From assembly GCA_031275285.1 (NCBI GenBank), contig JAISOY010000065.1, forward strand, positions 1 to 50,533: a DNA stretch of 50,533 bases, in the 5' to 3' direction. A program made the translations under genes and the position numbers. The stretch's first letter is position 1; each line of letters begins with the position of its first letter. The notes under the pieces were generated by a model. The model saw only the letters and a program-made list of their open reading frames with translations. It searched no databases and was not told the origin of the DNA. This document shows positions 8,411-17,497 of the stretch, one piece after another. The stretch is from Bacteroidales bacterium. GTDB lineage: Bacteria; Bacteroidota; Bacteroidia; Bacteroidales; UBA4181.

Positions 8411-9424
8411 ATGAGCTTACTAGGAATCAAAGTAAAACTGGGTTTCTTCCCAAGTACAAACAAAATAGAAAAACAACACGATACCCTTACTCAGGACTAT
8501 CAAGATTTTATAGCATATTCCCAATCTGAAGAACTGGAACGGTTTGAGTACCTCAATAAATATTTAAATTCACCCGAATTTGAGGAAAAAGAAAATGATC
8601 CGAATACCGATCGTGAAGAAATAGAAGCTTTGAAAAAAGAATTTGCTGGTCTGCAAAAATCAGCTCAATTAACCAAATATTTTAAGGATAAGGCTAATGA
8701 AGCAAAATTTGCTGCAATAAAAGCCTGGAATCTGGAATTTGAAGATCAATTCGCAGAAAACAAATTAGACACGAACAATTGGTTAACACGCTATTACTGG
8801 GGAGATAAGTTATTAAATGAAAGTTACTCCCTGATGGGTGACCAGCATTATATCACTGATGGGAAAAACATTTCTGTATCCGGATCTGTTTTATCTATTG
8901 AGACACGAAATGAAAAGGCTAACGGACTAACCTGGAATCCTTTGATGGGATTTGTTTCACGTGATTTTTCCTATACTTCAGGTATTATCAATACAGGAAA
9001 ATCTTTCCGCCATAAGTATGGAAAAGTAGAAGCCAAAGTGAAAATTCCTAAAGGCAATGCATATCACGCATTCTGGCTGGCTGGGGAAAAGATGCTACCA
9101 CAGATCAATATTTTCAAATATGTGAATGGCAAGTTCTATTTAGGCAATTATTGGGGGGATATAGCGGACCCTAACGGCATTAGCAACGATATCACTGCTC
9201 TACCCGGTGCTTTTACCGGAAAGAGTTTTATTTTCTCTTTAGAATGGACCTCCAGTCATCTAATTTGGTCTATAAATGGAGTTACCTTTAAAGTAGCTCA
9301 AAGGGGTATTCCTTCAGAGCCTATGTACATCGCTTTTGGTTCCGGAATGTCCAATGAGGCCCGTCCGTTGACCCAACCGGTAAAATTAGAGGTAGATTGG
9401 GTTCGTTTTTATTCTAAAGCATAA
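8411..9424 (+). CDS. GH16-fold protein with replaced catalytic residues (probable pseudoenzyme)
   Basis: A 337-residue protein without a signal peptide. Residues 1-110 are charged and helix/coiled-coil-like. Residues about 115-337 follow the GH16 laminarinase pattern: LEFEDQF, KLDTNNW, the RHKYGKVEAKVKIPKG strand, then a C-terminal LEVDWVRFYS. The catalytic motif E-x-D-x-x-E, intact in the other GH16 domain of this window (EIDIME), is here Q231-I-N233-I-F-K236. Nucleophile, assisting Asp and acid/base are all changed, so hydrolysis is not expected. It is the first gene of a tight run (34 and 21 bp gaps) with a polyprenyl-phosphate sugar transferase and a Wzi-like protein. This suggests a cytoplasmic glycan-binding or scaffolding role in capsule or exopolysaccharide production; that role is inference. 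Confidence 0.8.
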   Translation: MSLLGIKVKLGFFPSTNKIEKQHDTLTQDYQDFIAYSQSEELERFEYLNKYLNSPEFEEKENDPNTDREEIEALKKEFAGLQKSAQLTKYFKDKANEAKFAAIKAWNLEFEDQFAENKLDTNNWLTRYYWGDKLLNESYSLMGDQHYITDGKNISVSGSVLSIETRNEKANGLTWNPLMGFVSRDFSYTSGIINTGKSFRHKYGKVEAKVKIPKGNAYHAFWLAGEKMLPQINIFKYVNGKFYLGNYWGDIADPNGISNDITALPGAFTGKSFIFSLEWTSSHLIWSINGVTFKVAQRGIPSEPMYIAFGSGMSNEARPLTQPVKLEVDWVRFYSKA

Positions 9425-9458
9425 TGGTTTCCGGATAAGCCCGGCATTATATTAATCT

Positions 9459-10556
9459 ATGAAAGATTTATCTCCTGAAATAGTATTATTATTGACTTTT
9501 ATTGTCTCTTTCCTGGTAACCTACTTCTCTATTCCATCTATTGTAAGTGTTGCCCGTGCTAAGAAACTATTCGATGAACCCAGCAGAAGGAAAAGCCATA
9601 TACAACAGATTCCAACTCTGGGAGGTGTTGCTATTTTCGCAGGAATAACCATATCTGCCGGTTCATTTATCAGTTACAGCCTGGTTCCTTCTTTACAATA
9701 TATTTTAGTCGCCTGTATTATCATTTTTTTTATCGGAATAAAAGATGACATATTGGCCATCGCTCCCGGTAAAAAATTATTGGGACAAATAGCAGCGGCA
9801 TTGGTACTGATTATTCCCGGAGATGTTTATTTTTCCAGCCTTCATGGTTTCCTGGGAATCTGCCATATATCTACCTTCACCAGCCTATTTTTAACGACAT
9901 TTGTGATCATTGTAATCATCAATAGCTTTAACCTGATCGATGGCGTAGACGGATTAGCGGCTTCCGTCGGAATGGTCACCACTTCTTTTTTCGGGATATG
10001 GTTTTTTGTATCCGGAAATATTGAATATAGTCTTTTGTCTGCTGCTGTCTTTGGGACATTGTTGGCTTTTTTCCGTTTCAATGTTTTCGGGAAAAAAAAT
10101 AAAGTTTTTATGGGAGACACAGGCTCATTGCTTATCGGTCTCCTGATGAGTGTTCAGGTAATCCTGTTCAATGAAAAAAATATTGGTTTTACTTCTGCAT
10201 TCTCAATTAAATCGGCACCGGCCGTTTCCTTTGCCGTGTTAATTATTCCTTTGTATGATACCATACGCGTATTCCTGGTCAGAATGTTACGTGGAAGGTC
10301 TCCGTTTTCCGCTGACAAAAATCATATTCATCATCTCTTATTAAAATTAGGTTATTCTCATATACAAACAACCATGATCATCGTTTTTGTAAATATCTGT
10401 GTCATAGCATTGGCCCTATTATTACAAAATATTGGCATAATCTGGTTGATGATTTGCATATTATCCATCGCTACAATCTTTTCTTCTCTTCTTGAATACA
10501 GGGTACGAAAAATCAATCATGTTGATGAAAATGAAAAGGTTAAAAAGAAAAGATAA
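9459..10556 (+). CDS. polyprenyl-phosphate N-acetylhexosamine-1-phosphate transferase (WecA/MraY family)
   Basis: A 365-residue polytopic membrane enzyme with about ten hydrophobic segments. Family motifs are PTLGGVAIF near residue 50, the Mg-binding GIKDDILAI (about 95), NSFNLIDGVDGLAA (about 155), FMGDTGSLLIG (about 220) and the histidine motif KNHIHHLLLKLG near residue 285. The HIHHLL pattern fits WecA/TagO/RgpG-type transferases that load GlcNAc-1-P or a similar sugar onto undecaprenyl phosphate, rather than MraY. This would start a lipid-linked surface glycan. It lies between the GH16-like gene and a Wzi-like gene, consistent with capsule or exopolysaccharide synthesis. The exact sugar cannot be decided. 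Confidence 0.92.
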   Translation: MKDLSPEIVLLLTFIVSFLVTYFSIPSIVSVARAKKLFDEPSRRKSHIQQIPTLGGVAIFAGITISAGSFISYSLVPSLQYILVACIIIFFIGIKDDILAIAPGKKLLGQIAAALVLIIPGDVYFSSLHGFLGICHISTFTSLFLTTFVIIVIINSFNLIDGVDGLAASVGMVTTSFFGIWFFVSGNIEYSLLSAAVFGTLLAFFRFNVFGKKNKVFMGDTGSLLIGLLMSVQVILFNEKNIGFTSAFSIKSAPAVSFAVLIIPLYDTIRVFLVRMLRGRSPFSADKNHIHHLLLKLGYSHIQTTMIIVFVNICVIALALLLQNIGIIWLMICILSIATIFSSLLEYRVRKINHVDENEKVKKKR

Positions 10557-10577
10557 AATAGACCGACCATTATTGAA

Positions 10578-12059
10578 ATGATCATGTATGTACGTCTTCT
10601 AGCGATCATTTTTTTATTGTACATCAGTTATCCCTATTCCTCAGCACAGATCACGTCAGGATTACATCCCGAATTAGAATGGCGCTATATCCGTACGGTT
10701 TATAGTAACCCGGAAACACATACAATGGTACGTAATTGGGATATAAATAAGGCATATCCTGATTCATTATCTCAAAATATCCGCTATTTTATCTCCCCTC
10801 TTGGCCATATTGAACTTTCAGGGGGAAACTCATTCAAACAAATTTACGGTGTAGGTGTCCATACAGGTATTTCTCTCAAAAGATCGTTTTTTGTCAATCT
10901 CAATTACTCTCTCACGGGCCGGCAATTTAATCAGACTGATCAACTTCATATCGATTCAACGAATCTCATTCCCCATTATGACCGTTATCTTGCCCACAAA
11001 AAGAACTTTTATCTCTACCAGTCATTGAACTTTAATATTGAATGGAATCCGATAAAATATATTTCTTTACGGATTGGAAAAGACCGGCATTTCTGGGGTG
11101 ATGGCTACCGGTCTCTTTTTCTTTCTGACAATGCAAACAGTTATCCGTTCCTGCAAACAACTTTCAAATTCTGGAATATTCAATATTCCTTTATGACAGC
11201 CCGGATGACTGACTATGAATTAGAAGAAGATTTTAGCAAACGCCATAAAAAATATGCTTCCATGCATATGCTCAGCTGGAACATCACACCCAGTATCAAC
11301 ATAAACCTATTCGAAGCTGTTGTCTGGGATGCTGTCGACTCAATCAGCCGGAGGACTTTTGATATCAATTACCTTAATCCTGTTATTTTTCTCCGGCCTG
11401 TAGAATTTTCCGTCGGCTCTCCGGATAATGTTATGATAGGAGTGGGAACAAAACTTAAAATATGGCAGGACAATTATTTATATGGACAATTTATTTTAGA
11501 TGAATTTAAGTTTGACGAGTTGACCGCCGGAAATGGCTGGTGGGCAAATAAATATGCCTTTCAGATCGGTCTTCGTAGTTTCCTGGGAAAAAAACGGCCG
11601 GTGATGTTGCAAATAGAACTAAATCAGGTAAGACCCTTTAATTATACCCATTACTACCCTTTACAAAATTATGCCCATCTCGGAGAGCCTCTTGCCCATC
11701 CTATGGGAGCCAATTTGAGGGAGGGATTATTTATCGCTCGCTGGGCGCTTAATCCGGATTGGTCCGTCCATTTCATAAATACTTATGCCGTACAAGGAAT
11801 AGATTCTATAGGAAGTAATTTTGGCAGCAACCTTTACAAAAGTAATACGACACATGGTGAAGCATATGGACACAAAACATTACAGGGAATACGTGCAACA
11901 ACCATATACCAGGAATTAAAAATAGCACGTACGCTGATACAAAAGTGGAACCTACAAGCTGAATTGATGTTATCAAACCGACATCAGGTCATTAAATCCA
12001 AAACAAAGAACAACTTCTATATACATCTCGGGATAAGAACATTGCTATACAGGGATTAA
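10578..12059 (+). CDS. Wzi-family capsule assembly outer-membrane protein
   Basis: A 493-residue exported protein with a signal peptide ending near YSSAQ (about residue 24). The body consists of many alternating strands with aromatic residues, as in an 18-stranded porin-like barrel. Wzi-family hallmarks include the LRIGKDRHFWGDGYRSLFLS segment near residue 175 and the repeated barrel strands to the end. Wzi of E. coli is an outer-membrane lectin anchoring group 1 capsule (family knowledge). Position 21 bp after the WecA-like gene suggests co-transcription and a role in surface retention of the glycan. The start ATGATCATG offers two alternatives two codons apart. Confidence 0.85.
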   Translation: MIMYVRLLAIIFLLYISYPYSSAQITSGLHPELEWRYIRTVYSNPETHTMVRNWDINKAYPDSLSQNIRYFISPLGHIELSGGNSFKQIYGVGVHTGISLKRSFFVNLNYSLTGRQFNQTDQLHIDSTNLIPHYDRYLAHKKNFYLYQSLNFNIEWNPIKYISLRIGKDRHFWGDGYRSLFLSDNANSYPFLQTTFKFWNIQYSFMTARMTDYELEEDFSKRHKKYASMHMLSWNITPSININLFEAVVWDAVDSISRRTFDINYLNPVIFLRPVEFSVGSPDNVMIGVGTKLKIWQDNYLYGQFILDEFKFDELTAGNGWWANKYAFQIGLRSFLGKKRPVMLQIELNQVRPFNYTHYYPLQNYAHLGEPLAHPMGANLREGLFIARWALNPDWSVHFINTYAVQGIDSIGSNFGSNLYKSNTTHGEAYGHKTLQGIRATTIYQELKIARTLIQKWNLQAELMLSNRHQVIKSKTKNNFYIHLGIRTLLYRD

Positions 12060-12077
12060 TTGTCTCTTAAAAATAAT

Positions 12078-12085
12078 TACTTTTG
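12078..12085 (+). promoter_or_regulatory. candidate -7 element (TACTTTTG) for the deacetylase-lactamase gene
   Basis: TACTTTTG matches TAnnTTTG about 97 bp upstream of the 12183 start, giving a leader near 90 nt. No -33 box was identified. Confidence 0.4.
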
Positions 12086-12182
12086 TGTATCACCTCTCTA
12101 AAATGATAATTAATAATTAGTCCTGTTTGCAAATAGCGCAATGAAACAAATTAAGTTCAAATATTAAATAACTGTTTTTACG

Positions 12183-14039
12183 ATGAAAAATTATTCCTCG
12201 AAAAAAGCCATTATCTGTATACTGCTGCTCTGCATCATTTCCCTATCTGTTTTCGGACAATCAACTAAACCTAGGCTAATAGTCCGGTCTGATGACATGG
12301 GGGCATTTCATTCAGTCAACATTGCCTGTATTGAAGCCTATAAAAACGGTATCGAAACTACAGTAGAAGTTATGCCTGTTACCTCATGGTTTCCCGAAGC
12401 AGCCAAATTACTTCGTGAAAATCCGGGCATTGATGTGGGGGTACACTTAACCATTACCAGCGAATGGGAAAATATCAAATGGAGACCTTTGACAGACTGT
12501 TCAAGTCTGACTGATGAAAACAACTTTTTTTACCCGATGATGGGACCACACCCATCATATCCGGGGCAGTCTGTGAAGGAAAATAACTGGAAACTATCAG
12601 AAGTAGAACAAGAGTTCCGGGCACAAATAGAGCTGGCACTAAAAAATATACCTCAGATTAGCCATCTTTCGGGTCATATGGGGGCCATGCGTTTCGATAA
12701 AGATGTGGTAGCAATGGTCCAAAAGCTAGCTGACGAATATCATCTGAGTGTGATTGACAGGGGTGAATCAGCAATACGCTATAATGTACAGTTTGTCGGG
12801 TATGAAGGTTCCAATAAAACCGGAGAAAAAGAAACCAGTTTTATCAAAATGCTGGATAAGCTGGAAGCCGGAAAAAATTATATTTTCCTTGATCATCCTG
12901 CCCTTGACAATGACGAGATGCAAACTGTAGGGCATGTCGGATATGAATGGGTAGCCGAAGACAGGCAAGGGGTTACGGATCTTTTTACCAATACAAAAAT
13001 AAAAGAGGTGATCCGTGATAAAGGAATTGAATTAACCAATTACAACGAACTGACCAAATCACTACCGAGAAGTTCTCCTGAAGCTGAGAATATACATGCC
13101 AAAGGTATCATGAAATATCTCGATGCTGTGAAACAAAACAAACAGGACTTGCATAGCCTGATGATCCTCAGGCACGGAAAGGTCGTTGTGGAATATTGGT
13201 TCGGCGAACATGCCGCCAATAAACCACATATCATGAACTCCGTAAGTAAGACATATACAGCTACGGCTATCGGCTTTGCTGTAGCAGAAGGAAAGTTAAA
13301 GGTCACTGATAAAGTCATATCTTTTTTCCCGGATAAACTACCGGATCATGTAAGTCCTTACCTGAAAGAACTGGAAATACACCATTTATTAACTATGTCT
13401 GTTGGTCATGATACAGACCCGACAAGATCAATCCGCAATGAAAGCGATACAGACTGGGTACAAGCCTTTCTCTCCTATCCTATCGAGCATAAACCGGGAA
13501 CCGTTTTTGTATACAATAGCCTGGCGACCTATATGCTTTCGGCTATTATCCAAAAAGTAACCGGGGAACAACTCATAAATTACCTATATCCCCGTTTATT
13601 TCGTCCTTTAGGAATTATCGGCGTTACCTGGAATGAAAGCCCACAAGGCATAAACACCGGAGGATGGGGATTATATATAAAAACAGAAGATATGGCTAAA
13701 CTGGGACAATTTTACCTGCAAAGAGGAAAATGGAACGGAAAACAAATACTACCTGAAAGTTGGTTTGATGAAGCGACCTCTTCCCACATTGCATCTCTTC
13801 CGGCAGGTGTAAAAAGAGAGAACCTGAAAATAAAACCAAAAGACAGTGATTGGCTGCAAGGATATGGTTATCAGATATGGAGGTGCCGTAATAACGCTTA
13901 TCGTGCTGACGGAGCAAACGGGCAATACATCATTGTTATTCCTGAAAAAGATGCAGTAATTGTTACTACAGCCCATATTGGGGATATGCAGGCAGAGATC
14001 AACCTGATCTGGAAATACTTGTTGCCTGCATTTAAGTAA
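12183..14039 (+). CDS. secreted fusion: YdjC/ChbG-type deacetylase + serine beta-lactamase-like hydrolase
   Basis: A 618-residue protein with a signal peptide (to about residue 25, SVFGQS). Residues about 28-290 are a YdjC/ChbG/HpnK carbohydrate deacetylase domain; probable metal ligands lie in VRSDDMGAFH, GVHLTI and HLSGHMGA. Residues about 300-615 are a class C beta-lactamase/PBP-like hydrolase with S353-V-S-K356 as SxxK, a Tyr in FVYNSLATYML, and a C-terminal TTAHIGD (HxG in place of KTG). Each family occurs alone; their fusion implies two sequential steps on one periplasmic substrate, for example deacetylation plus ester or amide cleavage of a glycan or muropeptide. The substrate is unknown. 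The gene follows the capsule-type run but has its own probable promoter. Confidence 0.85.
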   Translation: MKNYSSKKAIICILLLCIISLSVFGQSTKPRLIVRSDDMGAFHSVNIACIEAYKNGIETTVEVMPVTSWFPEAAKLLRENPGIDVGVHLTITSEWENIKWRPLTDCSSLTDENNFFYPMMGPHPSYPGQSVKENNWKLSEVEQEFRAQIELALKNIPQISHLSGHMGAMRFDKDVVAMVQKLADEYHLSVIDRGESAIRYNVQFVGYEGSNKTGEKETSFIKMLDKLEAGKNYIFLDHPALDNDEMQTVGHVGYEWVAEDRQGVTDLFTNTKIKEVIRDKGIELTNYNELTKSLPRSSPEAENIHAKGIMKYLDAVKQNKQDLHSLMILRHGKVVVEYWFGEHAANKPHIMNSVSKTYTATAIGFAVAEGKLKVTDKVISFFPDKLPDHVSPYLKELEIHHLLTMSVGHDTDPTRSIRNESDTDWVQAFLSYPIEHKPGTVFVYNSLATYMLSAIIQKVTGEQLINYLYPRLFRPLGIIGVTWNESPQGINTGGWGLYIKTEDMAKLGQFYLQRGKWNGKQILPESWFDEATSSHIASLPAGVKRENLKIKPKDSDWLQGYGYQIWRCRNNAYRADGANGQYIIVIPEKDAVIVTTAHIGDMQAEINLIWKYLLPAFK

Positions 14040-14488
14040 TATAAGACAGGAAAATCCATTAAATAATAAGTGTTTTCTAAAGAAAAAACCCTCTACTGAG
14101 AAAATCAATAGAGGGTTTCAATCAATTAATTAACCACTACTCAAACTTATAGTAATCATTTAATCTTAAAAACAAATTCTATATATAGATACGTATTTTA
14201 ATTATTTTGGTTACCTTTCGCTATGATAAATATATCATATAAAAAAAGAGTGGCATCTTCACGATGGCACTCTTCCTAACACAGAAACTAACTACTTAAT
14301 TTTTAATATCTTACTATCTTGATCAATGTTTTATATCACATTGAAAATATATACTTTTCACTTTACAATGCAAAGATAAATAAAAATTTCCATTTACGCA
14401 ACAATTTTATTCATTATTTTTAATTAATTTAAATAACGCACTAACTATCAATTTATTAAAATTACAATTATCCAACCAAAACAACTAT
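14040..14488. other. 449-bp gap with two hairpins
   Basis: A hairpin at 14086-14118 (10-bp stem AAACCCTCTA / TAGAGGGTTT, 13-nt loop) is the likely terminator of the plus-strand gene. A second at 14246-14274 has a 12-bp stem with one G-G mismatch and a 5-nt loop (TTCAC). The rest is AT-rich and shows no coding pattern on either strand. Confidence 0.6.
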
Positions 14489-14872
14489 TCACAGAACCAA
14501 TTCCTTAAACAGTGCTTCAAAAGTTTGATCCAGGTCTTTTGAGAAACCCGGATGAGGACGCGATGTTTGGATAGAAGTACTCCTCACTGCCGTCAGCCAC
14601 CTGAAACGTTCGGCAGTATCCAGCAAAGCAATAGTACCTCCTTCTTTTTTTGAGGAACATATGATGTCGAAGACCTCCAGATGGGCATATAATAAATCAA
14701 AATCCAGATCAGATGAAAAAGCTTTGAGCTTATTTTCATTCACCCAATAACGTGCCTTAAGGAAATCTGTTCTTTTTGAAAACAAGATGATTCCTACATT
14801 AATAAATTCTTTTCGTTCAATTTTAGGAACAAATCGAATTACGGCATATTCATATAAATGCTCTTCGGGCAT
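14489..14872 (-). CDS. DUF3037 family protein
   Basis: A 127-residue cytosolic protein. The N-terminal pattern EYAVIRFVPKIERKEFINVGIILF is characteristic of DUF3037, a family of unknown function. Its start overlaps the 3' end of the upstream HipA-like gene by 23 bp, so translation is probably coupled. From family knowledge, DUF3037 genes are commonly paired with HipA_2-type kinase genes, which suggests that the two act together. Whether this is a toxin-antitoxin-like or signalling pair is not known. No transmembrane segment or catalytic motif is evident. Confidence 0.85.
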   Translation of the reverse strand: MPEEHLYEYAVIRFVPKIERKEFINVGIILFSKRTDFLKARYWVNENKLKAFSSDLDFDLLYAHLEVFDIICSSKKEGGTIALLDTAERFRWLTAVRSTSIQTSRPHPGFSKDLDQTFEALFKELVL

Positions 14873-15632
14873 GTTGCGCTTCTTTTACAAATATATCGGA
14901 ATAATTGAGTCGTTCCATCAGAAAGCGAATATAAATATCCCTTAATTCCTGAGGCGTTTCATTATTCCCTTCCCATTCTAACCAATTATCGGGGATTAAA
15001 TTCACAATTTCTTTTATTTTATCCTGAGTCAATACACTTCTATATTCTGCATTGATTTTTTCTATCATTCCTGCCTGAGGTAGTAAAACATGATCTTTGA
15101 TCAGAGGGAAAGAACTATGCGAATGCTTCTCCCAGTTTACCCACGAATGATGGAAATAAAGAGAAGCACCATGATCGATCAACCACAATTCCCGGTTCCA
15201 GGTAAGTAAATTGGTGTTTCTGGCGGTTCTGTCAATATTGGTAAGAAATGCATCCAACCAGACTACCCTTGATGCCAACTCAGGATCAATTGTAGTCACC
15301 ACCGGATCGTACGAAAGCGATCCCGATAAAAAATGTAATCCAAGATTAAGCCCTCTGCTGGCACGTAAAAGATCTTGTATTTCTTCATCGCCTTCCGTCT
15401 GCCCGAAAGCCTCATCAAGGTAAATAAAAACAATCTCCGGAACGTGCAATCCTAAAGCACGGGCAACCTCTCCTCCGATTAATTCGGCGATCAATGCTTT
15501 GGTACCATGACCTGCTCCCCTGAATTTCGTTACATATTTGAACCCGTCATCTGCCTCTGCTAACGCAGGCAAAGAACCGCCTTCACGTAAAGGCATAATG
15601 TATCTTGTTACATTAACGGTCCTAATGTCCAT
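14850..15632 (-). CDS. HipA-like (HipA_2) kinase-fold protein
   Basis: A 260-residue cytosolic protein with the HipA_2 pattern. The N-terminus has LREGGSLPALAEADDG, then KYVTKFRGAGHGTKALIAEL, with the Lys in a nucleotide-binding strand. The catalytic region is VVWLDAFLTNIDRTARNTNLL followed by LIDHGASLYFH, which resemble the HipA/PI3K-like catalytic Asp-x-x-x-x-Asn and D-h-G metal loops. HipA itself is a Ser/Thr kinase acting on GltX. This shorter family lacks the HipA N-subdomain and has no HipB-like DNA-binding partner here; DUF3037 takes that place. It lies 31 bp downstream of an SDR gene. Kinase activity is inferred from motifs only. Confidence 0.82.
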   Translation of the reverse strand: MDIRTVNVTRYIMPLREGGSLPALAEADDGFKYVTKFRGAGHGTKALIAELIGGEVARALGLHVPEIVFIYLDEAFGQTEGDEEIQDLLRASRGLNLGLHFLSGSLSYDPVVTTIDPELASRVVWLDAFLTNIDRTARNTNLLTWNRELWLIDHGASLYFHHSWVNWEKHSHSSFPLIKDHVLLPQAGMIEKINAEYRSVLTQDKIKEIVNLIPDNWLEWEGNNETPQELRDIYIRFLMERLNYSDIFVKEAQHARRAFI

Positions 15633-15663
15633 ATTTATAATCTCCTTCTATAAGATAACTGTT

Positions 15664-16476
15664 CTATGATGATACAGCTACTTTATAATAAATACTCAAA
15701 AATTTTTGAAATAATCTGGCCGGCAATATCTTTTTAGCATAAATAGATACTTTCTGACCGGCTTTCGCTATCGAATACCTGAATTTTGGATTTTTCTTAT
15801 GTATGATCGCATTTATCTTTTTAGCGAACAAAATCGGATCTAATCCATTACTTTCCTCTTTTTCAATAACTTTTAATACATTCTCGAAAGATAACCGATA
15901 TGCTTCATCATGAAGCAATGAATCTGATATAATCCTGTTGGATGTAAAATTGGTCCTGAAATCACCCGGTTCAACTATTACTACTTTAATATTGAACTGG
16001 TTTACTTCAAGTGATAATGCTTCACTATACCCTTCTATACCGAATTTGGATACAGAATATAATCCCTGATAAGGAATGCCCATTAAGCCGGCTAATGAAC
16101 TGACATTGATAATTACGCCTCCCTTTTGTTCCCTAAAATACGGCAATATCTCTGAACAAACATTCATCACACCGATCAGGTTAGTTCTTATCTGGATATC
16201 AATTTCCTCTTCTGTAGCATATTCGAGAACACCACCCACTCCAACTCCTGCATTATTGATCAGTACATCTATTTTACCATACTGTTCAATGATTGTACGA
16301 ATACAGGAACGGATAGTATCTTTCCGGGTTACATCCATTTCCAACATTTGAAAATCAGGATTTTCCTTCTTTTTTCTGCTTGTCCCGAAAACAATATGCC
16401 CCTTCCCTGCCAGATATGAGGCAGTTACTTTTCCAAAACCGGAAGATGCGCCTGTAATAAGAATTATTTTTTGCAT
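15664..16476 (-). CDS. short-chain dehydrogenase/reductase
   Basis: A classical SDR of 270 residues if started at 16476. The frame is open for 18 further codons, but MQKIILITGASSGFG places the Rossmann strand directly after the start, as usual for the family. The NAD(P)-binding motif is TGASSGFG, followed by NNAGVGVGG, the catalytic Ser in VSSLAG, and Y-x3-K in YSVSK. The basic residues after the second strand (TSRKKK) favour NADP(H). The C-terminal extension (KINAIIHKKNPKFRYSIAKAGQK) is typical of SDRs acting on hydrophobic substrates. The specific substrate is unknown. It may be the first gene of a run with the HipA-like and DUF3037 genes. Confidence 0.9.
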   Translation of the reverse strand: MQKIILITGASSGFGKVTASYLAGKGHIVFGTSRKKKENPDFQMLEMDVTRKDTIRSCIRTIIEQYGKIDVLINNAGVGVGGVLEYATEEEIDIQIRTNLIGVMNVCSEILPYFREQKGGVIINVSSLAGLMGIPYQGLYSVSKFGIEGYSEALSLEVNQFNIKVVIVEPGDFRTNFTSNRIISDSLLHDEAYRLSFENVLKVIEKEESNGLDPILFAKKINAIIHKKNPKFRYSIAKAGQKVSIYAKKILPARLFQKFLSIYYKVAVSS

Positions 16477-16740
16477 TCGGAAATATCTAAAAGCCAGTAC
16501 CCGTTTTAAATACATGTAAATAAAGTACAAATATCATACCTTATTCTTCTACATTTTCCAAAACAGCTGATTAATTATCGCAGTTTTTTTTTGTGATACC
16601 AAATACTATATCTATCATTGCACCGTTTTTTATTTTGGTAGTGGTCGATCATCCGTTCAACATTTTTAGCCTATCGATACGGGTTTAAGGCATTTTAATC
16701 ATAATAACATAAATCATATTTATTAAAAACAGACATGTAT

Positions 16741-17445
16741 ATGAAAAAAACAATACTCTTATTGATAGTGATATCATCAACGGTATGCGTACATGCCCAA
16801 AGGAAATTCGGGATAAAGGCAGGATATAACCTTTCAGGTATTTACAACATTTCCGGATCAGTTGTTGGAGATGCACCTGCGCCTGATTGGGGTATGAAGT
16901 CCGGATTCCAGGGAGGTATACTTGGCGATTTCCGGTTAAACAGGTCTTTTTATTTGCAGCCGTCATTAATGTTCTCCATGCAGGGCTTTAAGGATGAATA
17001 TGAAAGCAATGGGAGTGCTAAAAGATTATTTTCATTGTATTATTTGCAGGTGCCGATCAATCTACAATATAAATTGGATCTGGGTGAACCAAAGCTGATA
17101 TTCCAGGCTGGTCCGTATGCCGGCCTCGGTCTTTTTTCACGGCAGAGGTATTTCAAAAAAGACGTGTTACAGAAAATAGATGATAAATACAAAAAACTGG
17201 AAACAACGAGCAATAAAAAAAATGATGATTCCCGTCCGTCATTCGATTTTGGCGTTGGGGTCGGTGTGGGTGTACAACTCCTCAGGTTCCAATTAATGGC
17301 GGGGTATAATTTCGGGTTTACTGAAATTTCTTTCGATAAGGATGTCTACAGCAGGAAATATGATATAAAAATGAAAAATCATGGATTATTCATCACGCTG
17401 ACCTGCCTTTTCGGCAAGGATGATGTTCTGCTTATCAACGATTAG
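16741..17445 (+). CDS. outer-membrane beta-barrel (PorT-like) protein
   Basis: A 234-residue exported protein. I chose the ATG at 16741 (MKKTILLL) over the one two codons earlier because it gives a standard signal peptide ending at VHAQ. The mature part begins KFGIKAGYNLSG and consists of alternating strands separated by glycines (FYLQPSLMFSMQG, LIFQAGPYAGLGL, FGVGVGVGVQLLRFQLMAGYNFG), ending LFITLTCLFGKD. This is the pattern of the small PorT/OmpX-like outer-membrane barrels of Bacteroidota. PorT itself belongs to the type IX secretion machinery, but general barrels share this pattern, so no such role is claimed. A secreted glycosidase-like gene follows 52 bp later. Confidence 0.8.
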   Translation: MKKTILLLIVISSTVCVHAQRKFGIKAGYNLSGIYNISGSVVGDAPAPDWGMKSGFQGGILGDFRLNRSFYLQPSLMFSMQGFKDEYESNGSAKRLFSLYYLQVPINLQYKLDLGEPKLIFQAGPYAGLGLFSRQRYFKKDVLQKIDDKYKKLETTSNKKNDDSRPSFDFGVGVGVGVQLLRFQLMAGYNFGFTEISFDKDVYSRKYDIKMKNHGLFITLTCLFGKDDVLLIND

Positions 17446-17497
17446 GTCTTAAAAACCTATATCTGAAATCCTTTAAATTCATGCTAAGGGTATATCA

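Noticed and set aside
16741..17445. PorT component of the type IX secretion system
   Set aside because: The barrel pattern is generic, and no other T9SS machinery genes are nearby, so only a PorT-like barrel was called.
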